Source of the DNA: Paracoccaceae bacterium
Lineage (GTDB): Bacteria > Pseudomonadota > Alphaproteobacteria > Rhodobacterales > Rhodobacteraceae
Assembly: GCA_024304875.1 (NCBI GenBank)
Contig: JAMWZF010000194.1
Span: 1 to 6,026, forward strand
DNA length: 6,026 nucleotides
Direction: 5' to 3'
Shown here: positions 1 to 4,912 of the stretch, one piece after another
Layout of the letters: every line of letters starts with the position of its first letter
Numbering within the stretch: position 1 is the first letter of the stretch
Position numbers and translations under genes: made by a program
The notes under the pieces: model-generated
What the model was told of the DNA's origin: nothing
The model's input: the letters and a program-made list of their open reading frames with translations, nothing else
Database searches by the model: none

Positions 1-698
1 GTGCCGCCCGCCGCCTGCACCGCGACGACGCCCGCCGCGTGGTCCCAGGGCTTCAGCATCGGCGAGATGACGAAATCCACCCGTCCCTGCACCAGCAGGC
101 GGTACTCATGGCACGAACAGCGCAGGGTGCTGGCCCGCCGGAACCGGGGCAGGACGGCGGCCACCTGCGGCCGCAGCGCCTCGGAAAACAGGCCGAGCGG
201 GACATAGCCCGTCAGGTCCGCTCCGGCCGCGCCGGTCGACAGCCTCCGCACGCCTGCGTCCGAGACGAACCGGGCGCCCTGCCCCTCGGCCCCCAGCACC
301 CAGTCGTCCAGCAGCGGATCGTAAAGCCCGCCCCAGACCGGCACGCCATGCCGCGTCACCGCCACGATCACCCCGAACAGCGCCAGCCCGTTGGCAAAGT
401 TCCAGGTCCCGTCCACGGGGTCGAGGATCACGCAGGTCTCGGCCCCGCCGATCCGGTCCATCAGCACCGGATCGGCCGCCGCCGCTTCCTCGCCCACCAC
501 CAGGGCCTCGGGCCAGTCCGCCCGGATCGCCTCGGTCAGCGCCGCCTCGCAGGCAAGGTCCGCCGCGGTCACCAGGTCGTCGGGGGCGGTCTTGGACCGC
601 ACCTCGCCCGCGCCAAGGGCCCGGAATCGCGGCAGGACATGGGCCCGGGCCGCGACCCGCACCTGATCCATCAGCCATGTCTCGCGCGCCGCGTCCAT
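1..698 (-). CDS. Inositol monophosphatase family protein (3' end outside window)
   Basis: This is a Mg2+-dependent phosphatase of the inositol monophosphatase superfamily, a family that includes inositol-1-phosphatase, histidinol-phosphatase and 3'(2'),5'-bisphosphate nucleotidase. It is probably cytoplasmic. The 232 visible codons show the family signatures in order: K36 and DLVTAAD (41-47), the metal-ligand GEE (69-71), the hallmark DPVDGTWNFANG (93-104), and KPWDHAAG (216-223), whose Asp219 matches the third metal-binding Asp. The usual 'GSA' segment before the last motif is replaced by CSCHEY (194-199). The family is typically about 260 residues, so roughly 30 C-terminal residues lie beyond the left edge. 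The ATG at 698-696 is preceded by a strong purine-rich Shine-Dalgarno (GGGAGGGG) a few bases upstream. It is divergent from pth. The family assignment is firm; the substrate cannot be told from sequence. Confidence 0.92.
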   Translation of the reverse strand, partial: MDAARETWLMDQVRVAARAHVLPRFRALGAGEVRSKTAPDDLVTAADLACEAALTEAIRADWPEALVVGEEAAAADPVLMDRIGGAETCVILDPVDGTWNFANGLALFGVIVAVTRHGVPVWGGLYDPLLDDWVLGAEGQGARFVSDAGVRRLSTGAAGADLTGYVPLGLFSEALRPQVAAVLPRFRRASTLRCSCHEYRLLVQGRVDFVISPMLKPWDHAAGVVAVQAAGG

Positions 699-794
699 GT
701 CCCCTCCCTGCCCGCCAGGGCCACGCCGGGCAAGCCCCGATGGACACCCGGGGCGACTTTCGCTAGCCAATCGGCACCTTTCAGGAGACGCGCG
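699..794. promoter_or_regulatory. Divergent intergenic region between the phosphatase gene and pth
   Basis: This 96-bp gap separates two divergently transcribed genes, so it must carry the 5' signals of both unless transcription enters from further away. The phosphatase Shine-Dalgarno lies at its left end, and the pth Shine-Dalgarno AGGAGA (783-788, 6-nt spacer) at its right end. An imperfectly placed inverted repeat, GCCCCG (734-739) and CGGGGC (749-754), sits in the middle. I could not identify convincing -35/-10 hexamers on either strand. The promoter role is inferred from gene orientation only. Confidence 0.4.
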
Positions 795-1478
795 ATGCAG
801 CTGTTCGTCGGCCTCGGCAACCCCGGGGCGAAATACGCCCGCAACCGGCACAACATCGGCTTCATGGCCCTGGACCGGATCGCCTCCGACCACGGCTTCC
901 CGCCGTTCCGGTCCAAGTTCCAGGGCGAGGTCAGCGAGGGCCGGCTGGGCGCAGGCAAGGTCATCCTGCTGAAGCCGATGACCTTCATGAACCTCTCTGG
1001 CCAGTCGGTGGGCGAGGCGATGCGCTTCTACAAGCTGGAGCCGCCCGACATCACCGTCTTCCACGACGAGATCGACCTCGCCCCCGGCAAGGTCAAGCTG
1101 AAGGCCGGCGGCGGCCACGCGGGTCACAACGGCCTGCGCTCGATCCACGATCACATCGGCCCGCACTACGACCGCGTCCGGCTTGGCGTCGGCCATCCCG
1201 GCCACAAGGACGCCGTGCCGGGCTATGTCCTGCACGACTTCGCCAAGGCGGACGAGGACTGGCTGGACGACATCCTGCGCGGCATCGGCGACGGCGCGCC
1301 GAAACTGGCGGACGGCGACGGGCCGGGGTTCCTCAACGCCATCGGCCTGCGCCGGCAGCCCCCCAGGGGCGACGGCGGCAAACCGGGCGCCACTCCGCCC
1401 CCGGCACAGCCCGAAGCGAAGCCGGAGCCGGAAGATCCCCGCAGCCCGCTTCAGAAACTCGTGGACCGGTTCAAGTGA
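795..1478 (+). CDS. pth: Peptidyl-tRNA hydrolase
   Basis: Pth cleaves the ester bond of peptidyl-tRNAs that drop off the ribosome, recycling tRNA in the cytoplasm; it is normally essential in bacteria. The 227-residue protein starts MQLFVGLGNPG and carries the family catalytic and binding residues: N9, catalytic H19 in RNRHNIGF, N66 in KPMTFMNLSG, D91 in HDEIDL, and the GGGHAGHNG loop (105-113) with N112. These match N10, H20, N68, D93 and N114 of the E. coli enzyme. The ATG at 795 is preferred over any upstream in-frame start because AGGAGA (783-788) sits 6 nt before it and the family N-terminus begins exactly there. The core ends near residue 186. A Pro/Lys/Glu-rich extension of about 40 residues follows, ending in a basic, helix-like SPLQKLVDRFK. 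The stop overlaps the next gene by 4 bp, implying translational coupling. Confidence 0.97.
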   Translation: MQLFVGLGNPGAKYARNRHNIGFMALDRIASDHGFPPFRSKFQGEVSEGRLGAGKVILLKPMTFMNLSGQSVGEAMRFYKLEPPDITVFHDEIDLAPGKVKLKAGGGHAGHNGLRSIHDHIGPHYDRVRLGVGHPGHKDAVPGYVLHDFAKADEDWLDDILRGIGDGAPKLADGDGPGFLNAIGLRRQPPRGDGGKPGATPPPAQPEAKPEPEDPRSPLQKLVDRFK

Positions 1479-2497
1479 GCACCGCCGACGACGGCCGCCT
1501 GCGGGAGGCCTTCCGGCACCAGGCCCGCAGTTGCGCCCACCTCGGCTCGCCCTTCATGGACAGGCTCTGCACCCTTCTGGCCGATCGCCTCCAGCCCGGC
1601 ACGCCCCTGACCGACCGGCTCTTCGCCTGGGAAGGCGACCTGAGCCCGGCGGCGGAAAGCGTCCCGCTTCGGGTCTGCGGCGCGCTGCACGCCCTGCGCC
1701 TGGACGACAGGGCCGGCCTGGCCGATGTCTATCCGCCGCACGAGGCCGCCGACGACGCGCTCTGGGCCGCCGTGGACCGGGCGCTCAAGGGCGAGGCCGC
1801 CTTCGTGAACCGCTTCATCGACAGCCCGCCCCAGACCAACGAGGTCCGGCGCTCCGCCGTCCTGATCGCCGGCGCGCATTGGCTGACGGCGCGGCATGAC
1901 CTGCCGATCCGCACCAGCGAGCTGGGCGCCAGCGCGGGGATCAACCTGAACTGGCACCGCTTCGCCCTCGCCACGCCGCAGCGCACGCTTGGCGCCGCCG
2001 GGGCCGCCCTGACCCTCACGCCGGACTGGCAGGGCGGCGTGCCGACGGGCCCGGCGCCGCAGGTCGCGGACCAGGGCGGCGTCGACCTGAACCCGGTGAC
2101 CGACCCGCAGCGGCTCAGGGCCTACCTCTGGCCCGACCAGCCCGAGCGGATGACCCTGACCGAAGCGGCCCTGGCGGCCGGACCGCGCGCGGTGGCAAAA
2201 GGTGACGCTGTGGACTGGCTGATCCCCCGGCTGACCCATGTGCCGGGCCGCACACACCTGGTCTACCACACCGTCGCCTGGCAGTATTTCCCCCCCGAGC
2301 GGCAGGACACGGGGCGGCGCGCCATCGAGGCCGCCGGGGCGCGGGCGACGGACGAGAGCCCGCTGGCCTGGCTGGCGATGGAGACCGACGGGAGCACCCC
2401 CGGCGCCGCCATCACGATGCGGCTCTGGCCGGGGGGCGGGTCCCACGCCCTGGGGCGGATCGACTACCACGGCCGCTGGCTGCGCTGGGACGCCTGA
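1475..2497 (+). CDS. DUF2332 family protein of unknown function
   Basis: This 340-residue protein is recognisable as a member of the DUF2332 family, whose biochemical function is not established to my knowledge. Family-like segments are the N-terminal FRHQARSCAHLGSPFMDRL (13-31), the Gly-rich SELGASAGINLNW (148-160), the C-terminal VYHTVAWQYFP (263-273), and the closing GRIDYHGRWLRW. The Glu-Leu-Gly-Ala-Ser-Ala-Gly loop looks like a nucleotide- or SAM-type binding loop, but that is inference. No signal peptide or membrane segment is visible, so it is probably cytoplasmic. It starts with GTG at 1475 inside the pth stop (GTGA, 4-bp overlap), so it is likely co-transcribed and translationally coupled with pth. 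Length and the conserved N-terminus support this start. I infer no functional link to tRNA recycling beyond the overlap. Confidence 0.88.
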   Translation: MSTADDGRLREAFRHQARSCAHLGSPFMDRLCTLLADRLQPGTPLTDRLFAWEGDLSPAAESVPLRVCGALHALRLDDRAGLADVYPPHEAADDALWAAVDRALKGEAAFVNRFIDSPPQTNEVRRSAVLIAGAHWLTARHDLPIRTSELGASAGINLNWHRFALATPQRTLGAAGAALTLTPDWQGGVPTGPAPQVADQGGVDLNPVTDPQRLRAYLWPDQPERMTLTEAALAAGPRAVAKGDAVDWLIPRLTHVPGRTHLVYHTVAWQYFPPERQDTGRRAIEAAGARATDESPLAWLAMETDGSTPGAAITMRLWPGGGSHALGRIDYHGRWLRWDA

Positions 2498-2541
2498 TCC
2501 CTCCCGTCGACAGCGCCGGGCGCCCGCGATAGGCTGCCCGC

Positions 2542-2928
2542 ATGCAGACACCCGACCCTTCCGTGAACGTGCACGGCCGCCCGCTGGAGGCCTGCTCCAC
2601 CCGGCCGATGACCGGCTATTTCCGCAACGGCAGCTGCGACACCTGCATCCACGACCGGGGCCGCCACACCGTCTGCGCGGTGATGACGCGCGAATTCCTC
2701 GCCTTCTCCAAGTACCTCGGCAACGATCTGTCGACGCCGCGCCCCGAGTTCGGCTTTCCGGGGCTGAAGCACGGCGACCGCTGGTGCCTCTGCGCCAGCC
2801 GGTTCCTCCAGGCCCACGAGGAGAGCTGCGCGCCGAAGGTTCACCTCGGCGCCACGCACATGCGGACGCTCGACGTCGTGCCGCTCGAGATACTGAGCGC
2901 CTATGCGCTCTCCGACGACGAGGTCTGA
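2542..2928 (+). CDS. DUF2237 family small Cys-rich protein
   Basis: This 128-residue protein has the features of the DUF2237 (COG3651-like) family of unknown function. Conserved segments are NVHGRPLEACS (9-19), TGYFRNGSCDTC (24-35), HTVCAVMTREFLAFSKYLGNDLS spread over 42-64, PEFGFPGLKHGDRWCLCASR (68-87), and a terminal segment around VVPLE (112-116). It has seven cysteines (18, 32, 35, 45, 82, 84, 96), mostly in the conserved blocks. This suggests metal binding or redox chemistry, but no such function is shown. There is no signal peptide. The ATG at 2542 begins just before the conserved NVxGxPLE block. The Shine-Dalgarno is weak (AGG at 2531-2533, 8-nt spacer). The gene lies 44 bp after the DUF2332 gene, so it may be co-transcribed from pth. 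Its last 28 bp overlap the convergent HTH regulator gene. Confidence 0.9.
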   Translation: MQTPDPSVNVHGRPLEACSTRPMTGYFRNGSCDTCIHDRGRHTVCAVMTREFLAFSKYLGNDLSTPRPEFGFPGLKHGDRWCLCASRFLQAHEESCAPKVHLGATHMRTLDVVPLEILSAYALSDDEV

Positions 2929-3431
2929 GGGATCGCGACATCGGGCCGCGGGCCCAGCGGCCCGTCGATCAGGTCCTCGATGAAGAGTGACAGAAGCTGC
3001 GGCCGCCCGGACACCCCCGCCTTGCGGTAGATCGCGCCGGTCTGCGCCTTGACCGTGCCTTCCGAGGTTTCGCGGATCGCCGCGATCTCGGCGGTGCTGA
3101 GGCCCTTGATCGAGAACAGGGCCACGTCCCGCTCGGCCGGCGTCAGGCCCCAGTCATCGAACTTTTCCTCCATCAGCTCGACGAAGGCCCCGGACGCGGC
3201 GCGCATCTGGCTTTCGATCCGGGCGGCGTGGCGGATCGAGCGGCGCAGCAGCACGAGACCCGCCGCCGCCCCGATGACAAGGCCCATGGCGGCACTGATC
3301 TCGACCAGTTCGTGCAGGCGCCAGGCGATCGGCTCGAAGCCGATGATGGCCGAGAACGTCTTGAGAATGAACACGACCGCGCAGACGACCTGAAGCGCCA
3401 CCAGCGCCGTGATGACAACGGGCCGGATCAT
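2901..3431 (-). CDS. Membrane-anchored LuxR-type HTH transcriptional regulator
   Basis: This 176-residue protein pairs two predicted transmembrane helices with a C-terminal LuxR/GerE-type DNA-binding domain. TM1 spans about residues 4-24 (rich in V, A, L, I) and TM2 about 46-62. The short loop between them (about 20 residues) is probably periplasmic, which leaves the HTH in the cytoplasm. A linker (63-92) follows, then the HTH (94-155), with WGLTPAERDVALF, GLSTAEIAAIRETSEGTVKAQ and IYRKAGVSGRPQLL matching the LuxR consensus. There is no receiver, PAS or autoinducer-binding domain, so any signal must come through the membrane segment or a partner. An in-frame stop at 3467-3465 and the lack of other start codons make the ATG at 3431 the likely start, although no Shine-Dalgarno is seen directly before it. 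The gene lies 58 bp downstream of the second poly-Asp PepSY-like gene on the same strand, so co-transcription is plausible. Its targets are unknown. Confidence 0.85.
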   Translation of the reverse strand: MIRPVVITALVALQVVCAVVFILKTFSAIIGFEPIAWRLHELVEISAAMGLVIGAAAGLVLLRRSIRHAARIESQMRAASGAFVELMEEKFDDWGLTPAERDVALFSIKGLSTAEIAAIRETSEGTVKAQTGAIYRKAGVSGRPQLLSLFIEDLIDGPLGPRPDVAIPQTSSSESA

Positions 3432-3450
3432 GCCGGGCGCAGAGCCCGGC
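3432..3450 (-). promoter_or_regulatory. Small hairpin directly upstream of the HTH gene start
   Basis: A perfect 7-bp inverted repeat (GCCGGGC at 3432-3438, GCCCGGC at 3444-3450) with a 5-nt loop abuts the ATG of the HTH gene. In the minus-strand mRNA it would occupy the place where a Shine-Dalgarno should be. The nearest strong Shine-Dalgarno-like sequence, AGGAGG (minus strand, 3482-3477), lies about 45 nt upstream with no start codon next to it. It may limit translation of the regulator. No T tract follows, so it is not an intrinsic terminator. Function is inferred from position. Confidence 0.35.
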
Positions 3451-3489
3451 GAGCTTGGCCGGCCTCAGACAGCTGACCTCCTCCCGGCC

Positions 3490-3927
3490 CTAGTCGTCGT
3501 CATCATCGTCGTCGTCATCCTCATCGTCGTCGTCGTCATCGTCATCGTCGTCATCGTCCTCCTCGTCGTCGTCCTCCTCGTCGTCCTCCTCGTCGTCGTC
3601 CCCGCCACCACCGCCCGAGCCGCCGCTGCCGCCTCCTCCGGATCCCCCGGAGGACAGTATATCCCGGCCGTCATCGTCGTCGTTGGTCCGCCCGGGGCGC
3701 ACCCAGTCGCGCAGGATCTCTCCTGTAGCCGGGTTGAAGACGATCTCCCGGATGCTGTCGCCATCGACGGCGACGATGCGGATGCGGCCCAGAAGGGTCC
3801 GGCCCATCCGGATTTCGGTGTAGCCCTGCTCGCGCAACTGGCGCACGATCGACTGCTCCACCGTATCGGCAGAGGCAATCGAGGCGGCAAGCCCCAGGCT
3901 CAGTATGATCAGTCCGCGTTTCAGCAT
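3490..3927 (-). CDS. Secreted PepSY-like protein with Gly linker and poly-Asp tail
   Basis: This protein is about 145 residues with a three-part design. Residues 1-20 form a classical signal peptide (MLKRG, hydrophobic core, cleavage about ASA|DTV), so the product is probably periplasmic or exported. Residues 24-75 form a PepSY-like domain, visible as EQGYTEIRMGRTLLG, then IRIVAVDGDSIREIVFNPAT and GEIL. This pattern (GY..I, a charged strand, NPATGEIL) resembles the PepSY fold and the paralogue upstream. A Gly/Ser linker (92-109) leads to 36 consecutive Asp/Glu residues (110-145, 29 Asp and 7 Glu) ending at the TAG stop. The tail is strongly polyanionic and could bind divalent cations or basic partners. 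Two adjacent ATGs (3930 and 3927) are possible; 3927 is chosen because GAGA at 3936-3933 is 5 nt from it. A longer start at 3966 falls inside a terminator hairpin and is rejected. No characterised function is recognised. Confidence 0.8.
   Translation of the reverse strand: MLKRGLIILSLGLAASIASADTVEQSIVRQLREQGYTEIRMGRTLLGRIRIVAVDGDSIREIVFNPATGEILRDWVRPGRTNDDDDGRDILSSGGSGGGGSGGSGGGGGDDDEEDDEEDDDEEDDDDDDDDDDDDEDDDDDDDDD
3493..3600 (-). repeat. Trinucleotide Asp/Glu codon repeat tract (second PepSY-like gene)
   Basis: Thirty-six successive codons on the minus strand are GAC, GAT or GAG only (read as gtc, atc, ctc on the plus strand). They encode the acidic tail of the second PepSY-like protein. 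The Asp codons are mixed (22 GAC, 7 GAT) and all seven Glu codons are GAG. The tract is therefore an imperfect, not a pure, triplet repeat. Length change by slippage would stay in frame and only shorten or lengthen the tail. Confidence 0.9.
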
Positions 3928-3944
3928 CATCGTCTCAGGTATGC

Positions 3945-3981
3945 AAAAACGGCCCCGGTCCCGCAATCGAAACCGGGGCCG
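3945..3981 (-). terminator. Intrinsic terminator between the two PepSY-like genes
   Basis: On the minus strand a perfect 10-bp GC-rich stem (arms 3981-3972 and 3959-3950, CGGCCCCGGT and its complement) with a 12-nt loop is followed at once by five T residues (3949-3945). This is a textbook rho-independent terminator, oriented to end transcription from the upstream PepSY-like gene (stop at 4029). It lies only about 18 nt before the start of the next gene, so it either isolates that gene or works as a partial attenuator. Confidence 0.85.
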
Positions 3982-4028
3982 CCATCAGGCAACCGGGTCA
4001 GGGGTGGGTTGAGGACCGGGCAGCCGGA

Positions 4029-4541
4029 TCAGTCGTCGTCGTCCTCGTCGTCATCTTCATCAGCGTCGTCGTCCTCGTCGTCATCTTCATCGTCATCGTC
4101 CTCGTCGTCATCCTCGTCGTCATCCTCGTCGTCATCCTCGTCGTCGTCGCGCTCGTCGTCATCGTCTTCGTCATCGTCATCGTCGCGATCGTCGTCTTCG
4201 TCGTCATCCTCGTCGTCGTCGTCTTCGTCGTCATCTTCGTCATCGTCGAGGAAGTCTTCGTCCGAGGTCCCGGATTCGAAACCGGACTCGTCGTCGTCAT
4301 CATCGGCGCTTTCGGTTTCGGTCTTGAGAATGGCGCCGGTGACCGCATCGTAGATCGTTTCGACCTTCACGCCGTCCCGGACGGCCTCGACCTTGATCTG
4401 GGTCGGGCCACGGGTGATCTCGATGGAGGTATAGCCCTCGTAGGCGGCGAGGATCTCGGCATCCGAGATGTCGGCGACGGCCATCGTGGTCGACAGGGCA
4501 AGGGCGGCGGTTGTGGCAAGAAGCCGGGAGGTACGGGACAT
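4029..4541 (-). CDS. Secreted PepSY-like protein with long DDDE-repeat tail
   Basis: This 170-residue protein is a paralogue of the downstream acidic gene. Residues 1-23 are a signal peptide (MSRTSRLL, Ala/Leu-rich core, AVA|DIS cleavage), so it is probably periplasmic or exported. Residues 25-75 form a PepSY-like domain (AEILAAYEGYTSIEITRG, IKVEAVRDGVKVETIYDA, VTGAILKTE). A short acidic-Ser linker (80-98) precedes a 72-residue tail (99-170) that is all Asp/Glu except R119, R131 and A160, with Glu at roughly every fourth position (DDDE periodicity). PepSY domains are known from peptidase propeptides and small periplasmic sensory or inhibitory proteins; here the role is unknown. The ATG at 4541 has a good Shine-Dalgarno (AAAGGA, 8-nt spacer, 4555-4550) and starts exactly at the signal peptide. 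An upstream ATG at 4676 is rejected. A terminator follows 47 nt after the stop. Confidence 0.82.
   Translation of the reverse strand: MSRTSRLLATTAALALSTTMAVADISDAEILAAYEGYTSIEITRGPTQIKVEAVRDGVKVETIYDAVTGAILKTETESADDDDDESGFESGTSDEDFLDDDEDDDEDDDDEDDDEDDDRDDDDDEDDDDERDDDEDDDEDDDEDDDEDDDDEDDDEDDDADEDDDEDDDD
4032..4247 (-). repeat. Asp/Glu codon repeat tract with 12-bp units (first PepSY-like gene)
   Basis: A 216-bp run of Asp/Glu codons encodes the tail of the first PepSY-like protein, with only three other residues (two Arg, one Ala). Within it a 12-bp unit, CTCGTCGTCATC on the plus strand, repeats about 3.75 times in tandem at 4101-4145, encoding (Asp-Asp-Glu-Asp) units. Elsewhere codons vary synonymously (GAC/GAT, GAG/GAA), so the tract is a degenerate mix of older and more recent duplications. 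Confidence 0.88.
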
Positions 4542-4680
4542 GGAGTTTTTCCTTTCGATGGTCTGGCATCCAGCGCCCGAACCGGAACGACCCGGGGCTG
4601 CCCCCTGTCCTGACCGCTCGGCGGCCGCCCGGCCATTGACCTGCCGTTTATCGGCCCGAAATCGGCCGTCGGTCATACCC

Positions 4681-4700
4681 GCATAAACCCTGGTTTATGC
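4681..4700. promoter_or_regulatory. Perfect inverted repeat, candidate operator
   Basis: GCATAAACC (4681-4689) and GGTTTATGC (4692-4700) are exact reverse complements separated by 2 bp. The resulting 20-bp dyad is AT-rich against a very GC-rich background. It lies 140 bp upstream of the first PepSY-like start and has no T tract. Size and symmetry fit the binding site of a dimeric HTH regulator, and LuxR-type boxes are of similar length. The HTH regulator encoded 1.2 kb downstream is an obvious but unproven candidate. Confidence 0.5.
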
Positions 4701-4734
4701 CCGCGGCGGCCGATCCGTTCCGGCGTTTCATCAT

Positions 4735-4744
4735 TTGTTAACAA
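4735..4744. promoter_or_regulatory. TTGTTAACAA palindrome
   Basis: A perfect 10-bp palindrome, AT-rich in a GC-rich context, lies about 35 bp upstream of the larger inverted repeat relative to the minus-strand gene. Flanking CAT/ATG bases make a wider but imperfect dyad. It could be an operator or part of a promoter. A 10-bp palindrome can occur by chance, so confidence is low. Confidence 0.25.
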
Positions 4745-4847
4745 TGGCATGGCACGGGCGGGCGGAGCGCCGGACCCCGAGCGCCGGATGGCAGACCCGC
4801 TGGACCGCGCCCGGGGGCACCCGTCAGGATCCGATCCGGCCACCGGC

Positions 4848-4880
4848 AAAAAGGGCCGGTCCGCCCCCGCGAACCGGCCC
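4848..4880 (-). terminator. Intrinsic terminator of trpB
   Basis: On the minus strand, 33 nt after the trpB stop, an 8-bp stem (arms 4880-4873 and 4860-4853, GGGCCGGT and its complement) with a 12-nt loop is followed by five T residues (4852-4848). This is a rho-independent terminator ending the trpB transcript. An alternative weaker stem, ACCGGC (4842-4847) with GCCGGT (4855-4860), would overlap it and trap the T tract in its loop. The primary hairpin is stronger. Confidence 0.85.
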
Positions 4881-4912
4881 GCGCCCGGATCCCCACGACC
4901 TCGCCTTGGCGG

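Larger units (their letters stand above)
4542..4912. other. 371-bp non-coding region between trpB and the first PepSY-like gene
   Basis: This gap lies after the trpB stop and before the first PepSY-like start, both on the minus strand. It holds, from trpB onward, the trpB intrinsic terminator (4848-4880), a TTGTTAACAA palindrome (4735-4744), a perfect 9+9 bp inverted repeat (4681-4700), and the Shine-Dalgarno of the PepSY-like gene (4550-4555). The stretch 4745-4847 shows no recognisable element. I found no convincing protein-coding frame, tRNA or promoter hexamers, although the promoter of the PepSY-like gene presumably lies here. Confidence 0.7.

Noticed and set aside
734..754. GCCCCG/CGGGGC inverted repeat considered as a terminator
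   Set aside because: Only a 6-bp stem without a T tract, located between divergent genes where no transcript should end.
39..794. N-terminal extension of pth to an upstream in-frame ATG at 39
   Set aside because: The extension is antisense to the phosphatase gene and has low-quality composition. The Pth family N-terminus and a good Shine-Dalgarno are at 795.
1451..2941. Minus-strand open frame of 496 codons opposite the DUF2332 and DUF2237 genes
   Set aside because: Arg/Gly/Ala-rich shadow typical of high-GC DNA. The plus-strand proteins have recognisable family motifs in the same space.
3928..3966. Upstream start at 3966 for the second PepSY-like protein
   Set aside because: It falls in the loop of the intrinsic terminator and puts a charged stretch ahead of the signal peptide.
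4032..4247. Repeat tract considered as a CRISPR array or minisatellite
   Set aside because: There are no unique spacers of regular length; the repeats are triplet or 12-bp units in frame within a coding region.
3409..4353. Long plus-strand frame rich in Ser and Val runs across the acidic tracts
   Set aside because: It is the antisense reading of the GAY/GAR codon repeats. It has no start signal or family resemblance, while the minus-strand frames have signal peptides and PepSY-like cores.
4542..4676. Upstream start at 4676 for the first PepSY-like protein
   Set aside because: It would bury the signal peptide 45 residues inside the protein. The ATG at 4541 has its own Shine-Dalgarno and a normal signal peptide.
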